Of a DNA stretch of 37,846 nucleotides, positions 31,341 to 37,846 are shown piece after piece. The position numbers and the translations under genes were made by a program. This stretch comes from Micrococcales bacterium (lineage in GTDB: Bacteria; Actinomycetota; Actinomycetes; Actinomycetales; Cellulomonadaceae). Below the pieces are notes generated by a model, which did no database searches, was not told where the DNA came from, and saw nothing but the letters and a program-made list of their open reading frames with translations. The first letter of the stretch is position 1, and each line of letters opens with the position of its first letter. The stretch is taken from the NCBI GenBank assembly GCA_014763765.1, contig JACXUT010000011.1, positions 1 to 37,846 of the forward strand, in the 5' to 3' direction.

Positions 31341-33095
31341 TCAGGCGACGCGTGCCGGCTCCGGGACGACGAGCACCTCGTCCGCCGCGTCGCCGAGCCA
31401 GCCCCGCAGCGTCAGCATCCCGCCGGACAGGTGCGCGACGTCCGCGAACCCCTCCTGCGCGAGCACCCGCAGGGCCAGGTAGGAGCGCATGCCGGACTGG
31501 CAGTGCAGCCGCACCGGGCGGTCGCCGGCGGCCTCACGGATCTCGGCGAGCCGGTCACGCACCTGCGTGTGCGGGACGTTGAGCGCGCCGGGCAGGTGTC
31601 CGGTGGCGAACTCGGCCGGCGACCGCACGTCGAGCACGAACGCCCGCTCGAGCACGTCGTCGAGGTCGGCGGCCTGCCAGAGCCGGACGGTCCCGGTCGC
31701 CACGTTGTCCGCGATCATGCCGGCGAGGTTCACGGGGTCCTTCGCCGAGCCGTAGGGCGGCGCGTACGCGAGGTCCAGGTCGATGAGGTCCGCGGCGACG
31801 GCCCGGTGCCGCATCGCGGTCGCGAGCACGTCGATCCGCTTGTCCACCCCGTCGGCGCCCACCGCCTGCGCGCCCAGCAGCAGGCCGTCGCCGGTGCGGA
31901 CGTGCAGCACCAGGTGCACCTGCTCGGCGCCCGGGAAGTAGCCCGCGTGGCTGCCGGGGTGCAGGTGGACGGTCTCGTAGCCGGTGCCCGAGGCGTCGAG
32001 CGCGGCGCGGTTCGCGCCCGTCATCGCGGCGGTCAGGGAGCCGACCCGCACGACCGCCGTGCCGAGCGGCTGCGGCAGGGGCCGGGCCGTCCCGGGCCGC
32101 AGGATGTCGTCGGCCACCAGGCGCCCGCCGCGGTTCGCCGGCCCGGCCAGCGCCACCGGTCGCCGCACGCCGGTGACCGCGTCGGTGCTCACGGTGGCGT
32201 CGCCGGTCGCCCACACGCCCGGCAGGTTGGTCCGCCCGTTCTCGTCCACGACGATCGCGCCGCGCTCGCACGCCACCCCGGCCGCCTCGAAGGGCGCCGT
32301 GTCGGGCCGCACGCCGGCGGACAGCACCACCGTGTCGGCCGGCAGGCGCGTGCCGTCGGCCAGGACGACGGTGTCGGCGTCGGCGCCCTGCTCGACGGCC
32401 GTGGCCGCCACCCCGTCGTGCACCGTGATCCCGAGCCGGCGCAGCTCGGCGGTCACCAGGCTCGCGAGCTCGCGCTCGAGCGGCGGCAGCACGTGGTCCG
32501 CGAGCTCGACGACGTCGACCTCCAGGCCGCGCAGCCGCAGCGCCTCGGCGGCCTCGATCCCGATGAACCCGGCGCCGAGCACGACCGCGCGCCGTGCGGC
32601 TCCGGGCCCCGTGACGGCCTCCCGCAGCGCCACGGCGTCGCCGACGGTGCGCAGCGTCGTCACGCGCGGCGACCCGATCCCCGGGACGGGCGGCACGACG
32701 GCGCGGGCGCCGGGCGCGAGCACCAGGGCGTCGTAGCCGATCACCTCGGTGCCCGACGGAGTCCGCACGGTGACGGCACGCGTGCCGGCGTCGAGGCCGA
32801 TGACCTCGTGCCGGACGCGCACGTCCAGGTCGAGCGCCGCGGCGAGCGAGGCGGGGGTCTGCACCAGCAGGCTCTGCTCCCGCTCGATCTCCCCGCCGAC
32901 GTAGTACGGCAGGCCGCAGTTCGCGAAGCTCGGGTGGTCCCCGCGCTCCAGCACGACGATCTCGGCGCGCTCGTCGAGCCGCCGGGCGCGGGCCGCGGCG
33001 CTCATGCCGCCGGCGACCCCGCCGACCACGACGATCCGCGTGCGGCGTGCCCCTGCGCCGCGCGCGGCACCCTCGACGACCTTCTCGCTCAGCAT
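31341..33095 (-). CDS. CoA-disulfide reductase / rhodanese fusion (persulfide metabolism)
   Basis: This 584-residue FAD- and NAD(P)H-dependent pyridine nucleotide-disulfide oxidoreductase is fused to a C-terminal rhodanese domain. The N-terminal FAD motif is VVVGGVAGGMSAAARARR (22-39). The single active-site Cys60 is in SFANCGLPYYVGG, as in CoA-disulfide and CoA-persulfide reductases. A second dinucleotide motif (VVLGAGFIGIEAAEAL) and an ATGDA FAD motif follow. The rhodanese loop is Cys532-Q-S-G-M-R-S. Such fusions reduce CoA disulfide or persulfide and move sulfane sulfur. The ATG at 33095 follows a -10 TATAGT by seven bases with no ribosome site, indicating a leaderless message. Its promoter overlaps a CsoR/CstR-like palindrome. 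Confidence 0.93.
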   Translation of the reverse strand: MLSEKVVEGAARGAGARRTRIVVVGGVAGGMSAAARARRLDERAEIVVLERGDHPSFANCGLPYYVGGEIEREQSLLVQTPASLAAALDLDVRVRHEVIGLDAGTRAVTVRTPSGTEVIGYDALVLAPGARAVVPPVPGIGSPRVTTLRTVGDAVALREAVTGPGAARRAVVLGAGFIGIEAAEALRLRGLEVDVVELADHVLPPLERELASLVTAELRRLGITVHDGVAATAVEQGADADTVVLADGTRLPADTVVLSAGVRPDTAPFEAAGVACERGAIVVDENGRTNLPGVWATGDATVSTDAVTGVRRPVALAGPANRGGRLVADDILRPGTARPLPQPLGTAVVRVGSLTAAMTGANRAALDASGTGYETVHLHPGSHAGYFPGAEQVHLVLHVRTGDGLLLGAQAVGADGVDKRIDVLATAMRHRAVAADLIDLDLAYAPPYGSAKDPVNLAGMIADNVATGTVRLWQAADLDDVLERAFVLDVRSPAEFATGHLPGALNVPHTQVRDRLAEIREAAGDRPVRLHCQSGMRSYLALRVLAQEGFADVAHLSGGMLTLRGWLGDAADEVLVVPEPARVA

Positions 33096-33102
33096 GCGAC
33101 GG

Positions 33103-33132
33103 ACTATACCCCCCGGGGTATCGCTCCGTCGA
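33103..33132 (-). promoter_or_regulatory. Leaderless promoter overlapped by a CsoR/CstR-like operator
   Basis: The minus-strand -10 TATAGT (33103-33108) ends seven bases before the ATG at 33095. A weak -35 TCGACG (33127-33132) is 18 bp upstream. A perfect palindrome ATACCCC-cc-GGGGTAT occupies 33106-33121 between them and overlaps the -10. The TATACCCC/GGGGTAT pattern is characteristic of CsoR-family repressors, copper-sensing CsoR and persulfide-sensing CstR. No csoR or cstR gene is in this window. Confidence 0.75.
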
Positions 33133-33172
33133 ACGTGTCGGGCGCAGGGGCGGGACCGACGGGGCCGGTTGG

Positions 33173-33178
33173 TAGCCT
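33173..33178 (+). promoter_or_regulatory. -10 element for the efflux leader
   Basis: TAGCCT fits the TAnnnT consensus and ends six bases before the GTG at 33185, placing transcription start at or beside that codon. No clear -35 is present, so extended or activator-dependent initiation may be needed. Confidence 0.5.
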
Positions 33179-33184
33179 CGCGAG

Positions 33185-33232
33185 GTGAGCTCGCCGCAGA
33201 CAGACAGGTCAGGGCTGCCGGTCCGCCGGTAG
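33185..33232 (+). CDS. Possible leaderless 15-residue leader peptide
   Basis: A GTG at 33185, at the predicted transcription start, opens a 16-codon frame ending in TAG at 33230-33232 (peptide VSSPQTDRSGLPVRR). It lies 138 bp upstream of a chloramphenicol-efflux-like MFS gene. It is too short to judge by codon use. Its support is its position relative to the -10 and the RBS-blocking hairpin downstream. Short leader peptides that stall under chloramphenicol control several such efflux genes, notably cmlA. It could instead be a chance frame in a 5' UTR. Confidence 0.45.
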   Translation: MSSPQTDRSGLPVRR

Positions 33233-33308
33233 CCCGCGATGCCCCCGCCCGTCCCCCCGGGGACCTGACGCGCCGACCCCTCGGCGACGTCGCAGGAGCC
33301 CTCACGCA

Positions 33309-33360
33309 TCCGGAGCGCCGGTGGCGCCACGCGCCTACCCCGTCACGTCCGCGCTCCGGA
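33309..33360 (+). promoter_or_regulatory. RBS-occluding hairpin (candidate attenuator)
   Basis: A perfect 10-bp stem (33309-33318 with 33351-33360) encloses a smaller palindrome, gtggcgccac (33321-33330). Its 3' arm contains the first three bases of the GGAAGG ribosome site (33358-33363) of the efflux gene. The 3' end of the leader frame (33223-33229) can pair, with one G-U, to 33318-33324 in the loop region. This would offer an alternative fold when a ribosome stalls. Confidence 0.5.
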
Positions 33361-33370
33361 AGGTCCACCC

Positions 33371-34579
33371 GTGCCCGCTCTGCTCCGCCTGCTCGCCGTC
33401 GCCGTCTTCGCGCAAGGCACCTCCGAGTTCGTCCTCGCCGGCCTGCTCCCCGGCATCGCCACCGACCTGGGCGTCCCGCTCGGTCGGGCCGGCCTCCTGA
33501 CCTCCGGGTTCGCGCTCGGGATGGTGCTGGGCGCGCCGGTCATGGCGGCCGCCGCGCGCCGCCTCGCACCCCGCTGGGCGCTCAGCGGGTTCCTCGCCGT
33601 CTTCATCGCCGCTCACGTCCTCGGTGCCGGCACCGGCAGCTTCGCCCTGCTGCTCACGTCCCGGGTCGTCGCGGCGGCGGCGAACGCCGGGTTCCTGGCC
33701 GTCACGCTCTCCACGGTGACCCGGGTCGTCCCGGCCGGCCGCCGCACCCGTGCCCTGGCGGTCGTCCTGGGCGGCACCACGCTCGCGCTCGTCGCCGGCG
33801 TCCCGGCCGGAGCCCTCGTCGGAGACCTCCTCGGATGGCGCGCGACCCTCGGGGCGATCGCCCTGCTCTGCCTCCCGCCGCTGGTCGCGGTGCTGGTCGC
33901 CGCCCCGGCACGCCCCGCGGCGGACGCGGGGACCAGAGCGGCCGGCACGATCGGCCGCGAGCTGGCGAGCCTGCGGGCACGCCCCGTCCGGCTGGACCTC
34001 GCCCTGACGGCCCTGGTCAACGGCGCGACCTTCGGCAGCTTCACGTACCTCGCCGCGGTCGCCGCCGGGCCGGCCGGCCTCACCGGCGGCGCGCTCCCCG
34101 CGCTCCTGGCCGTGTTCGGCGTCGGGGCCCTCCTCGGTGTCACGCTCGCCGGGCGGATCGGCGACCGGCACGGGCGCCGGCTCATCACCGTCACCGGGCC
34201 GGCCCTGGTCGCGGGGTGGGCACTGCTGGCGTGGGCCGCGGACGCCCCGGTCGCGCTGTGGGTGCTCACGCCGGTGCAGGGCGCGTTCTCGTTCGCGCTG
34301 GGCAGCACCCTGGTCGCGCGCGTCGTCGCCACCGCGGACGCCCCGACGATGGGCGGCTCCTTCGCGACGGCCGCGCTGAACGTCGGCGCCGTCGTCGGAC
34401 CCGTCGGCGCCGGCCCAGCCCTCGACGCCGCCGGCGCCGGCGGCCCGTTCGCCGTCAGCGCGGCGCTGGTGCTCGCCGCGGTGGGCCTGTGGGGCGTCGT
34501 GACCGTGCGCGCACGGCGCGCCCCGCGGGCGGCGCGCGCGGAGCGGCAGCCGGGAGGCCCGGCGGGAGACCGGCGCTGA
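33371..34579 (+). CDS. Cmx/Cml-type MFS efflux protein (chloramphenicol-like)
   Basis: This 402-residue, twelve-helix drug:H+ antiporter begins at the GTG at 33371, seven bases after GGAAGG. The N-terminus is LLAVAVFAQGTSEFVLAG, and RVVAAAANAGFLAV, VLGGTTLALVAGVPAGAL and GDLLGWRATLG follow. These are the diagnostic blocks shared by Cmx of Corynebacterium and the Cml chloramphenicol exporters of Streptomyces; the family is about 390-400 residues long. Chloramphenicol or a related phenicol is the likely substrate, but chromosomal homologues can have other specificities. A possible leader peptide and RBS-blocking hairpin precede it, and a 15-bp hairpin follows it. Confidence 0.85.
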   Translation: MPALLRLLAVAVFAQGTSEFVLAGLLPGIATDLGVPLGRAGLLTSGFALGMVLGAPVMAAAARRLAPRWALSGFLAVFIAAHVLGAGTGSFALLLTSRVVAAAANAGFLAVTLSTVTRVVPAGRRTRALAVVLGGTTLALVAGVPAGALVGDLLGWRATLGAIALLCLPPLVAVLVAAPARPAADAGTRAAGTIGRELASLRARPVRLDLALTALVNGATFGSFTYLAAVAAGPAGLTGGALPALLAVFGVGALLGVTLAGRIGDRHGRRLITVTGPALVAGWALLAWAADAPVALWVLTPVQGAFSFALGSTLVARVVATADAPTMGGSFATAALNVGAVVGPVGAGPALDAAGAGGPFAVSAALVLAAVGLWGVVTVRARRAPRAARAERQPGGPAGDRR

Positions 34580-34599
34580 GGGCTGCCCCGGACACGACG

Positions 34600-34632
34600 G
34601 AGCCCCGGCGGGAGGCTCTCCCGCCGGGGCTC
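34600..34632. terminator. Strong bidirectional terminator between efflux gene and tRNA-Pro
   Basis: A perfect 15-bp inverted repeat (34600-34614 with 34618-34632) has a three-base loop. It ends the plus-strand efflux gene (stop at 34579) and lies three bases past the CCA end of the minus-strand tRNA gene. Confidence 0.85.
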
Positions 34633-34634
34633 TC

Positions 34635-34711
<77 letters not shown>

Positions 34712-34738
34712 ATGGCCCCCGCAGGAGCCTCGGCAACT

Positions 34739-36019
34739 CTACCGTATGCGGACCGTGCCGCTGTCCCCCGCTGGCAGGTGGGAGCGCCACGCGCACGCGA
34801 CCACGACCAGGCACGCCGTCGCGATCACGGCGCCGCCCAGGAACATCGCGGGGTACGCCCAGCGCGTCGAGAGCCAGGCGAGCACGGCCGGGACGAAGAA
34901 CCCGAGGTACGCGACCGAGTAGTACACCGCGGTCAGCCCCGCGAGGTCGGCCGGCGACGCGATGCGCTGCACCTCCGACAGCCCGGCCACGAGCGCCAGG
35001 CCGTACCCCGCTCCGAGCACGGCCGCGGCGAGCAGCACGACCGGCAGCGCGAGCGTGGCCGACGCCCAGGAGGCCAGCGCCATGCCCGGCACGAGGATCG
35101 CCAGCGCCACGACGGACGCGCGGGCGCTGTGCCGGGTGTCGATGAGGCGCGCGACGGACTGCACCGCGAAGCCGACCGCGAGGGTCACGACCGTGAGGAG
35201 CGCGGAGAAGGCGATCGGCACGCCGCCCGCGTGCGCGCGCATCAGCCCGGGCAGGACGGCGTAGGCGCTGCCGACGGCGCCGAACACCCACGGGGCGAGC
35301 GGCAGCACGACGCGCAGGAACCGGCGGTGGCCGACGGCCGGCACGCGCAGGTCGTCGCGCAGCCGGCCGCGCTCCGCAGGCGCGGCGTGGGTCTCGGGGA
35401 CCGCCAGCACGGCGACCCCGGCCGCGACGGTCAGGGCCGCGTGCACGAGGTACGGCGTGCCGGTGCGCCACGGCCCCCACTGCGCGAGCACGCCCGCCAG
35501 CCCGGCACCCAGCAGGAACCCGGCGGTCAGGGCGAGCGACGCCCGCCGGGCACCACTGCGCGGCTCCCCCGCCGCGGCGCTCAGCTCGGCGACCCAGGTC
35601 GTCCCCACGGCCATGACGAGGCCCAGGGCCAGGCCCGAGAGCACCCGGCCCACGGCGAGCGCCGGCACCGAGGCGGGCCCGAGCGCCAGCACGAGCGACC
35701 CGACGACGCCGAGCGGCGCGGCGGGCAGCAGCAGGGGCCGGCGCCCGAACCGGTCGGACAGGGGGCCGCCGACGAGCAGCGCGGGGACGATGCCGAGCAC
35801 GTAGGCGCCCAGCAGCACGTTCACGGTCAGTGCGGACAGGTGGCTGACCTCGCGGTACATGACGAGCAGCGGCGTGAACTCGTTGCCGCCCCACGCGATG
35901 GCGACCATGAGCGCCGCGACGCGCCGCCAGACGCGAGGGTCGGCCGGGTCCGTCGCGCGGGCGGTGGTCGGCTCGGCCGCCGTCCGCACCTCGGCCGCCG
36001 TCCGCACCTCGGCCGTCAC
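34739..36019 (-). CDS. MFS transporter paired with a GntR regulator
   Basis: This 426-residue protein has about twelve helices from residue 32. The inter-helix motif GGPLSDRFGRRPLLLP (MFS motif A: D-R-x-G-R-R) is intact, and VPETHAAPAERGRLRDD marks the central cytoplasmic loop. The class resembles sugar, aromatic-acid or drug transporters, and no substrate can be named. The start overlaps the GntR stop by 4 bp (ATGA). The first 15 residues come from an 18-nt tandem repeat (AEVRTA twice). The coupling strongly suggests that the regulator senses a ligand this carrier moves. Confidence 0.87.
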   Translation of the reverse strand: MTAEVRTAAEVRTAAEPTTARATDPADPRVWRRVAALMVAIAWGGNEFTPLLVMYREVSHLSALTVNVLLGAYVLGIVPALLVGGPLSDRFGRRPLLLPAAPLGVVGSLVLALGPASVPALAVGRVLSGLALGLVMAVGTTWVAELSAAAGEPRSGARRASLALTAGFLLGAGLAGVLAQWGPWRTGTPYLVHAALTVAAGVAVLAVPETHAAPAERGRLRDDLRVPAVGHRRFLRVVLPLAPWVFGAVGSAYAVLPGLMRAHAGGVPIAFSALLTVVTLAVGFAVQSVARLIDTRHSARASVVALAILVPGMALASWASATLALPVVLLAAAVLGAGYGLALVAGLSEVQRIASPADLAGLTAVYYSVAYLGFFVPAVLAWLSTRWAYPAMFLGGAVIATACLVVVACAWRSHLPAGDSGTVRIR

Positions 36020-36020
36020 C
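35973..36020 (-). repeat. 18-nt tandem repeat at the MFS N-terminus
   Basis: Two perfect 18-nt copies (35973-35990, 35991-36008) and a partial third encode the repeated AEVRTA at the start of the MFS protein and run into the overlapping end of the GntR gene. Confidence 0.8.
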
Positions 36021-36675
36021 GCGCACCGCCGAGGTGCGCCACGTGCAGGTGGGCGCGCAGCCGCTCGCGGAACCGCGCGGCGTCCCCCGCCTCGATCGCG
36101 GCCACCAGGCCCTCGTGCTCCTCGACGAACCCGGGCGCCCGCTCCCCCGACCGCCCGACGGACAGGGCGATCATGCGCTGCTGCCGCTCCCGCAGCGTCA
36201 CCGCGAACCCGGTCAGCAGCGCGTTGCCGCCCGCGGCGACGACCGCGAGGTGGAACGCGGCGTCGTGGTCCGCGTAGCCGTCGAGGTCGCCGGCGTCGAC
36301 GGCCTCCTGCTGCCGCGCCAGCAGGTCCCGCAGCCTCGAGACGAGCGCCGTGCGCACGGCGGCGTCGGTCGCGACCACGTCGACGGCGTGCGACTCGAGC
36401 AGCAGCCGGGCCTCGACCGCCGCCTCGGCCTCGCCGGGCGCGAGCGGGACGACCAGCGCGCCGCGCTTGGGGAACAGGCGCAGCCAGCCGTCCGCCGCCA
36501 GGCGTAGGAACGCCTCCCGCACGGGCGTGCGGCTCAGCCCGAGCTCGTCCGCGACCTCGCCCTCGCTGACCATCTCCCCGGCGGGGAGCCGGCCCGTGAG
36601 CAGGGCGTCCTTGACGTGGCGGTAGGCGAGCTCGGCCGCGGGGGCCGCCGGCGCGGAGGGTCGTGCGAGATCCAT
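36016..36675 (-). CDS. GntR-family transcriptional regulator (FCD subfamily)
   Basis: This 219-residue regulator has a winged helix at about 14-78. AYRHVKDALLTGRLPAGEMVSEGEVADELGLSRTPVREAF is the typical GntR pattern, with the recognition helix around LSRTPVREA. The C-terminal FCD all-helical ligand domain spans about 88-215, with Asp/His positions (DHDAAFH, FVEEHEG, HLHVAH) that usually chelate a metal and contact small carboxylate ligands. The ATG at 36675 begins MDLARPS, and no strong ribosome site is visible. It overlaps the MFS gene and probably represses the pair, with a TACATGTA palindrome just upstream as a candidate operator. Confidence 0.92.
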   Translation of the reverse strand: MDLARPSAPAAPAAELAYRHVKDALLTGRLPAGEMVSEGEVADELGLSRTPVREAFLRLAADGWLRLFPKRGALVVPLAPGEAEAAVEARLLLESHAVDVVATDAAVRTALVSRLRDLLARQQEAVDAGDLDGYADHDAAFHLAVVAAGGNALLTGFAVTLRERQQRMIALSVGRSGERAPGFVEEHEGLVAAIEAGDAARFRERLRAHLHVAHLGGAR

Positions 36676-36681
36676 GGGCAC

Positions 36682-36689
36682 TACATGTA
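36682..36689 (-). promoter_or_regulatory. Candidate GntR operator
   Basis: A perfect TACATGTA palindrome, AT-rich in an otherwise GC-rich region, lies six bases upstream of the GntR start codon. Its position at the predicted promoter/start fits autoregulation of the GntR-MFS operon. The match is short, so confidence is limited. Confidence 0.4.
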
Positions 36690-36738
36690 TCTCAGTCGTG
36701 CACGAGCACGCCCGACGCGTCCGCCCCGTGGGACGGCA

Positions 36739-36766
36739 CGGTCCCGCGGAGCGGTCGCCGGGACCG
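36739..36766 (-). terminator. Candidate terminator of the right-end membrane gene
   Basis: An 8-bp inverted repeat (36739-36746 with 36759-36766, 12-nt loop) lies ten bases after the stop of the membrane-protein gene at 36776, upstream of the GntR promoter. Confidence 0.45.
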
Positions 36767-36775
36767 CCCGGAGGG

Positions 36776-37810
36776 TCACCCGCGGGCGGCGTCCGCCTCG
36801 TCCACGGGCGCCGTCGGGTCGGTCCCCGCGCGGCCGCGCAGCACATCCAGCTCCGCCGCGACGAGGCCCAGCAGCGCGAGGTCCACGACGAGCCCGCTCA
36901 CGGCGCCCCACTGGTCCACACGGAACAGGAAGATCTGCGTCAGCAGCAGGTTCACCAGCACGGCGCGCCGGAACCACTCGTAGCCGCGTGCGCGGTCCCG
37001 GCCGACGTGGTGCAGCCCCACGCCCGAGCACACCAGCGAGGCGGCAGCGCTGACCAGCATCCCGGTGAGGGCCCACCACGGCAGGTCGGTCCCGGTGGCG
37101 ACGAGGACGACGCCGCGCGCCACCGTCGCCAGGGTCACCAGCGCCAGCACCGCCACGGTCACCCGCGGCAGCCACCGCACCCGCACCACCCGGCGCGACA
37201 CCCGGACCACCCCGCGGGCGACGGCGCTGATCGGGTCGGGCAGCTCGCGCGCGTCGTCCTCGACGACGGCCAGCAGCGCGCGCACCTCCGCGGCGCCGCG
37301 CACGTCACCCGCCGCGTCGACGAGCTCACGCGCCTGACGTCGCGCGCGGTGCGTGAACCCCCCGGCGAGCCCCGCCACGGCCAGGTCGGTCGCGGCGGCG
37401 AGCGTCTCGTGCGGGTCGCGGCGCCGGGTGTGGATCGCCTCCCCGGCGAGCACCAGCAGCACCACCACGACGTAGATGAGCGACGCCGTCGGCTCGTAGA
37501 AGTAGTCGTTGTCCGCGGTGACGAACTTGCCGATCTCGTCGACGAACAGCCCGAACCCGATCCCGCCGACCAGCGCCGCCGCCGGTCGCACCACGGGACC
37601 CGCCCACGACAGCACCGCCACCACGGCGAGGGCCATCAGCAGCCCGCCCCACAGGACGTGCGCGATGTGCAGCCCGTCGCCGCCGAGCTGCGGGAAGCCG
37701 GTCAGCGCCAGCAGCCCCCGGGTGACCAGCACGGTCAGGACCGTCACCGCGAGGAACCCGGCGACGTGCCGCGGACCGGCGGGGTCGCGCGGCAGGCCCA
37801 GGACGAGCAC
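36776..37810 (-). CDS. Polytopic membrane protein of unknown function (5' end uncertain)
   Basis: At least 344 residues follow the GTG at 37810. The frame stays open to the window edge (13 further codons beginning GGERELAPRR), so the true start may lie outside. About four helices occur in the first 125 residues, including a FGLFVDEIGKFVTADNDYFYEP segment. A cytoplasmic region (about 125-205) follows, with Arg-rich and Asp/Glu-rich helices, then about four more helices (about 210-330) and an acidic tail. The DEIGKF and NDYFYEP motifs look conserved, but I do not know the family. It is probably monocistronic or the last gene of an operon continuing off the window. Confidence 0.75.
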   Translation of the reverse strand: MLVLGLPRDPAGPRHVAGFLAVTVLTVLVTRGLLALTGFPQLGGDGLHIAHVLWGGLLMALAVVAVLSWAGPVVRPAAALVGGIGFGLFVDEIGKFVTADNDYFYEPTASLIYVVVVLLVLAGEAIHTRRRDPHETLAAATDLAVAGLAGGFTHRARRQARELVDAAGDVRGAAEVRALLAVVEDDARELPDPISAVARGVVRVSRRVVRVRWLPRVTVAVLALVTLATVARGVVLVATGTDLPWWALTGMLVSAAASLVCSGVGLHHVGRDRARGYEWFRRAVLVNLLLTQIFLFRVDQWGAVSGLVVDLALLGLVAAELDVLRGRAGTDPTAPVDEADAARG

Positions 37811-37846
37811 CGGCGACCGGCGCGGCGCGAGCTCCCGCTCCCCGCC

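Noticed and set aside
33233..33308. Metabolite riboswitch upstream of the efflux gene
   Set aside because: I could not match any known riboswitch core. The simple leader frame plus RBS hairpin explains the layout better.

Overview
The window is very GC-rich throughout, with long open frames on both strands, small intergenic gaps and many GTG starts. The genes include DUF3618 and holin-like stress proteins, a DtxR/IdeR-type iron box, FCD-type GntR regulation and an actinobacterial alkylresorcinol-type polyketide cluster. Together these point to an actinomycete chromosome. A member of the Cellulomonadaceae (Cellulomonas-like) is my inference, not something the sequence proves. I see no integrase, transposase, CRISPR array, rRNA or phage structural gene.

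Layout. (1) 156-3034, minus strand: a stress operon of manganese catalase, a helical membrane-associated protein, a DUF1469 holin-like protein and a DUF3618 protein, ended by a perfect 15-bp hairpin. (2) 3242-10849, minus: two MacB/LolD-type ATPases and two very large FtsX-type permeases, all joined by 4-bp stop/start overlaps. The first ATPase carries an AbrB-like C-terminal tail. (3) 10915-12729: an unknown helical protein divergent from a Y-family DNA polymerase. (4) 12878-16488, plus: UbiA prenyltransferase, type III polyketide synthase, ICMT-like methyltransferase and FAD monooxygenase, the last three resembling the Streptomyces srsABC phenolic-lipid operon. (5) 16617-20839, minus: siderophore uptake (ATPase, lipoprotein receptor, fused FecCD permease) behind a promoter covered by an IdeR/DtxR-like box. 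A 1200-residue fused ABC exporter lies upstream at 20908-24510.

(6) 24617-25744: a two-module glyoxalase-fold protein convergent with a small membrane protein. (7) 25831-29555, minus: a heterodimeric ABC exporter pair. (8) 29693-30982: an MFS transporter. (9) 31087-33095, minus: a small Cys-rich protein and a CoA-disulfide-reductase/rhodanese fusion. The fusion's apparently leaderless promoter overlaps a CsoR/CstR-like palindrome. (10) 33185-34579, plus: a Cmx/Cml-type chloramphenicol-efflux-like MFS gene preceded by a possible leaderless 15-codon leader peptide and an RBS-occluding hairpin. (11) 34600-34711: a shared terminator and tRNA-Pro(GGG). (12) 34739-36675, minus: an FCD-GntR regulator overlapping its MFS partner. 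(13) 36776 to the right edge: a polytopic membrane protein whose start may lie outside the window.

The common themes are membrane export (five ABC or MFS efflux systems), iron acquisition, and peroxide or sulfur stress. Regulation is written directly into short promoters, several of which appear to fire at or next to the start codon. No single locus is demonstrably a new system. The best candidates for something undescribed are the chloramphenicol-type leader at 33173-33371, the persulfide or metal-responsive operator at 33106-33121, the UbiA-extended type III PKS cluster, and the AbrB-tailed ABC ATPase.
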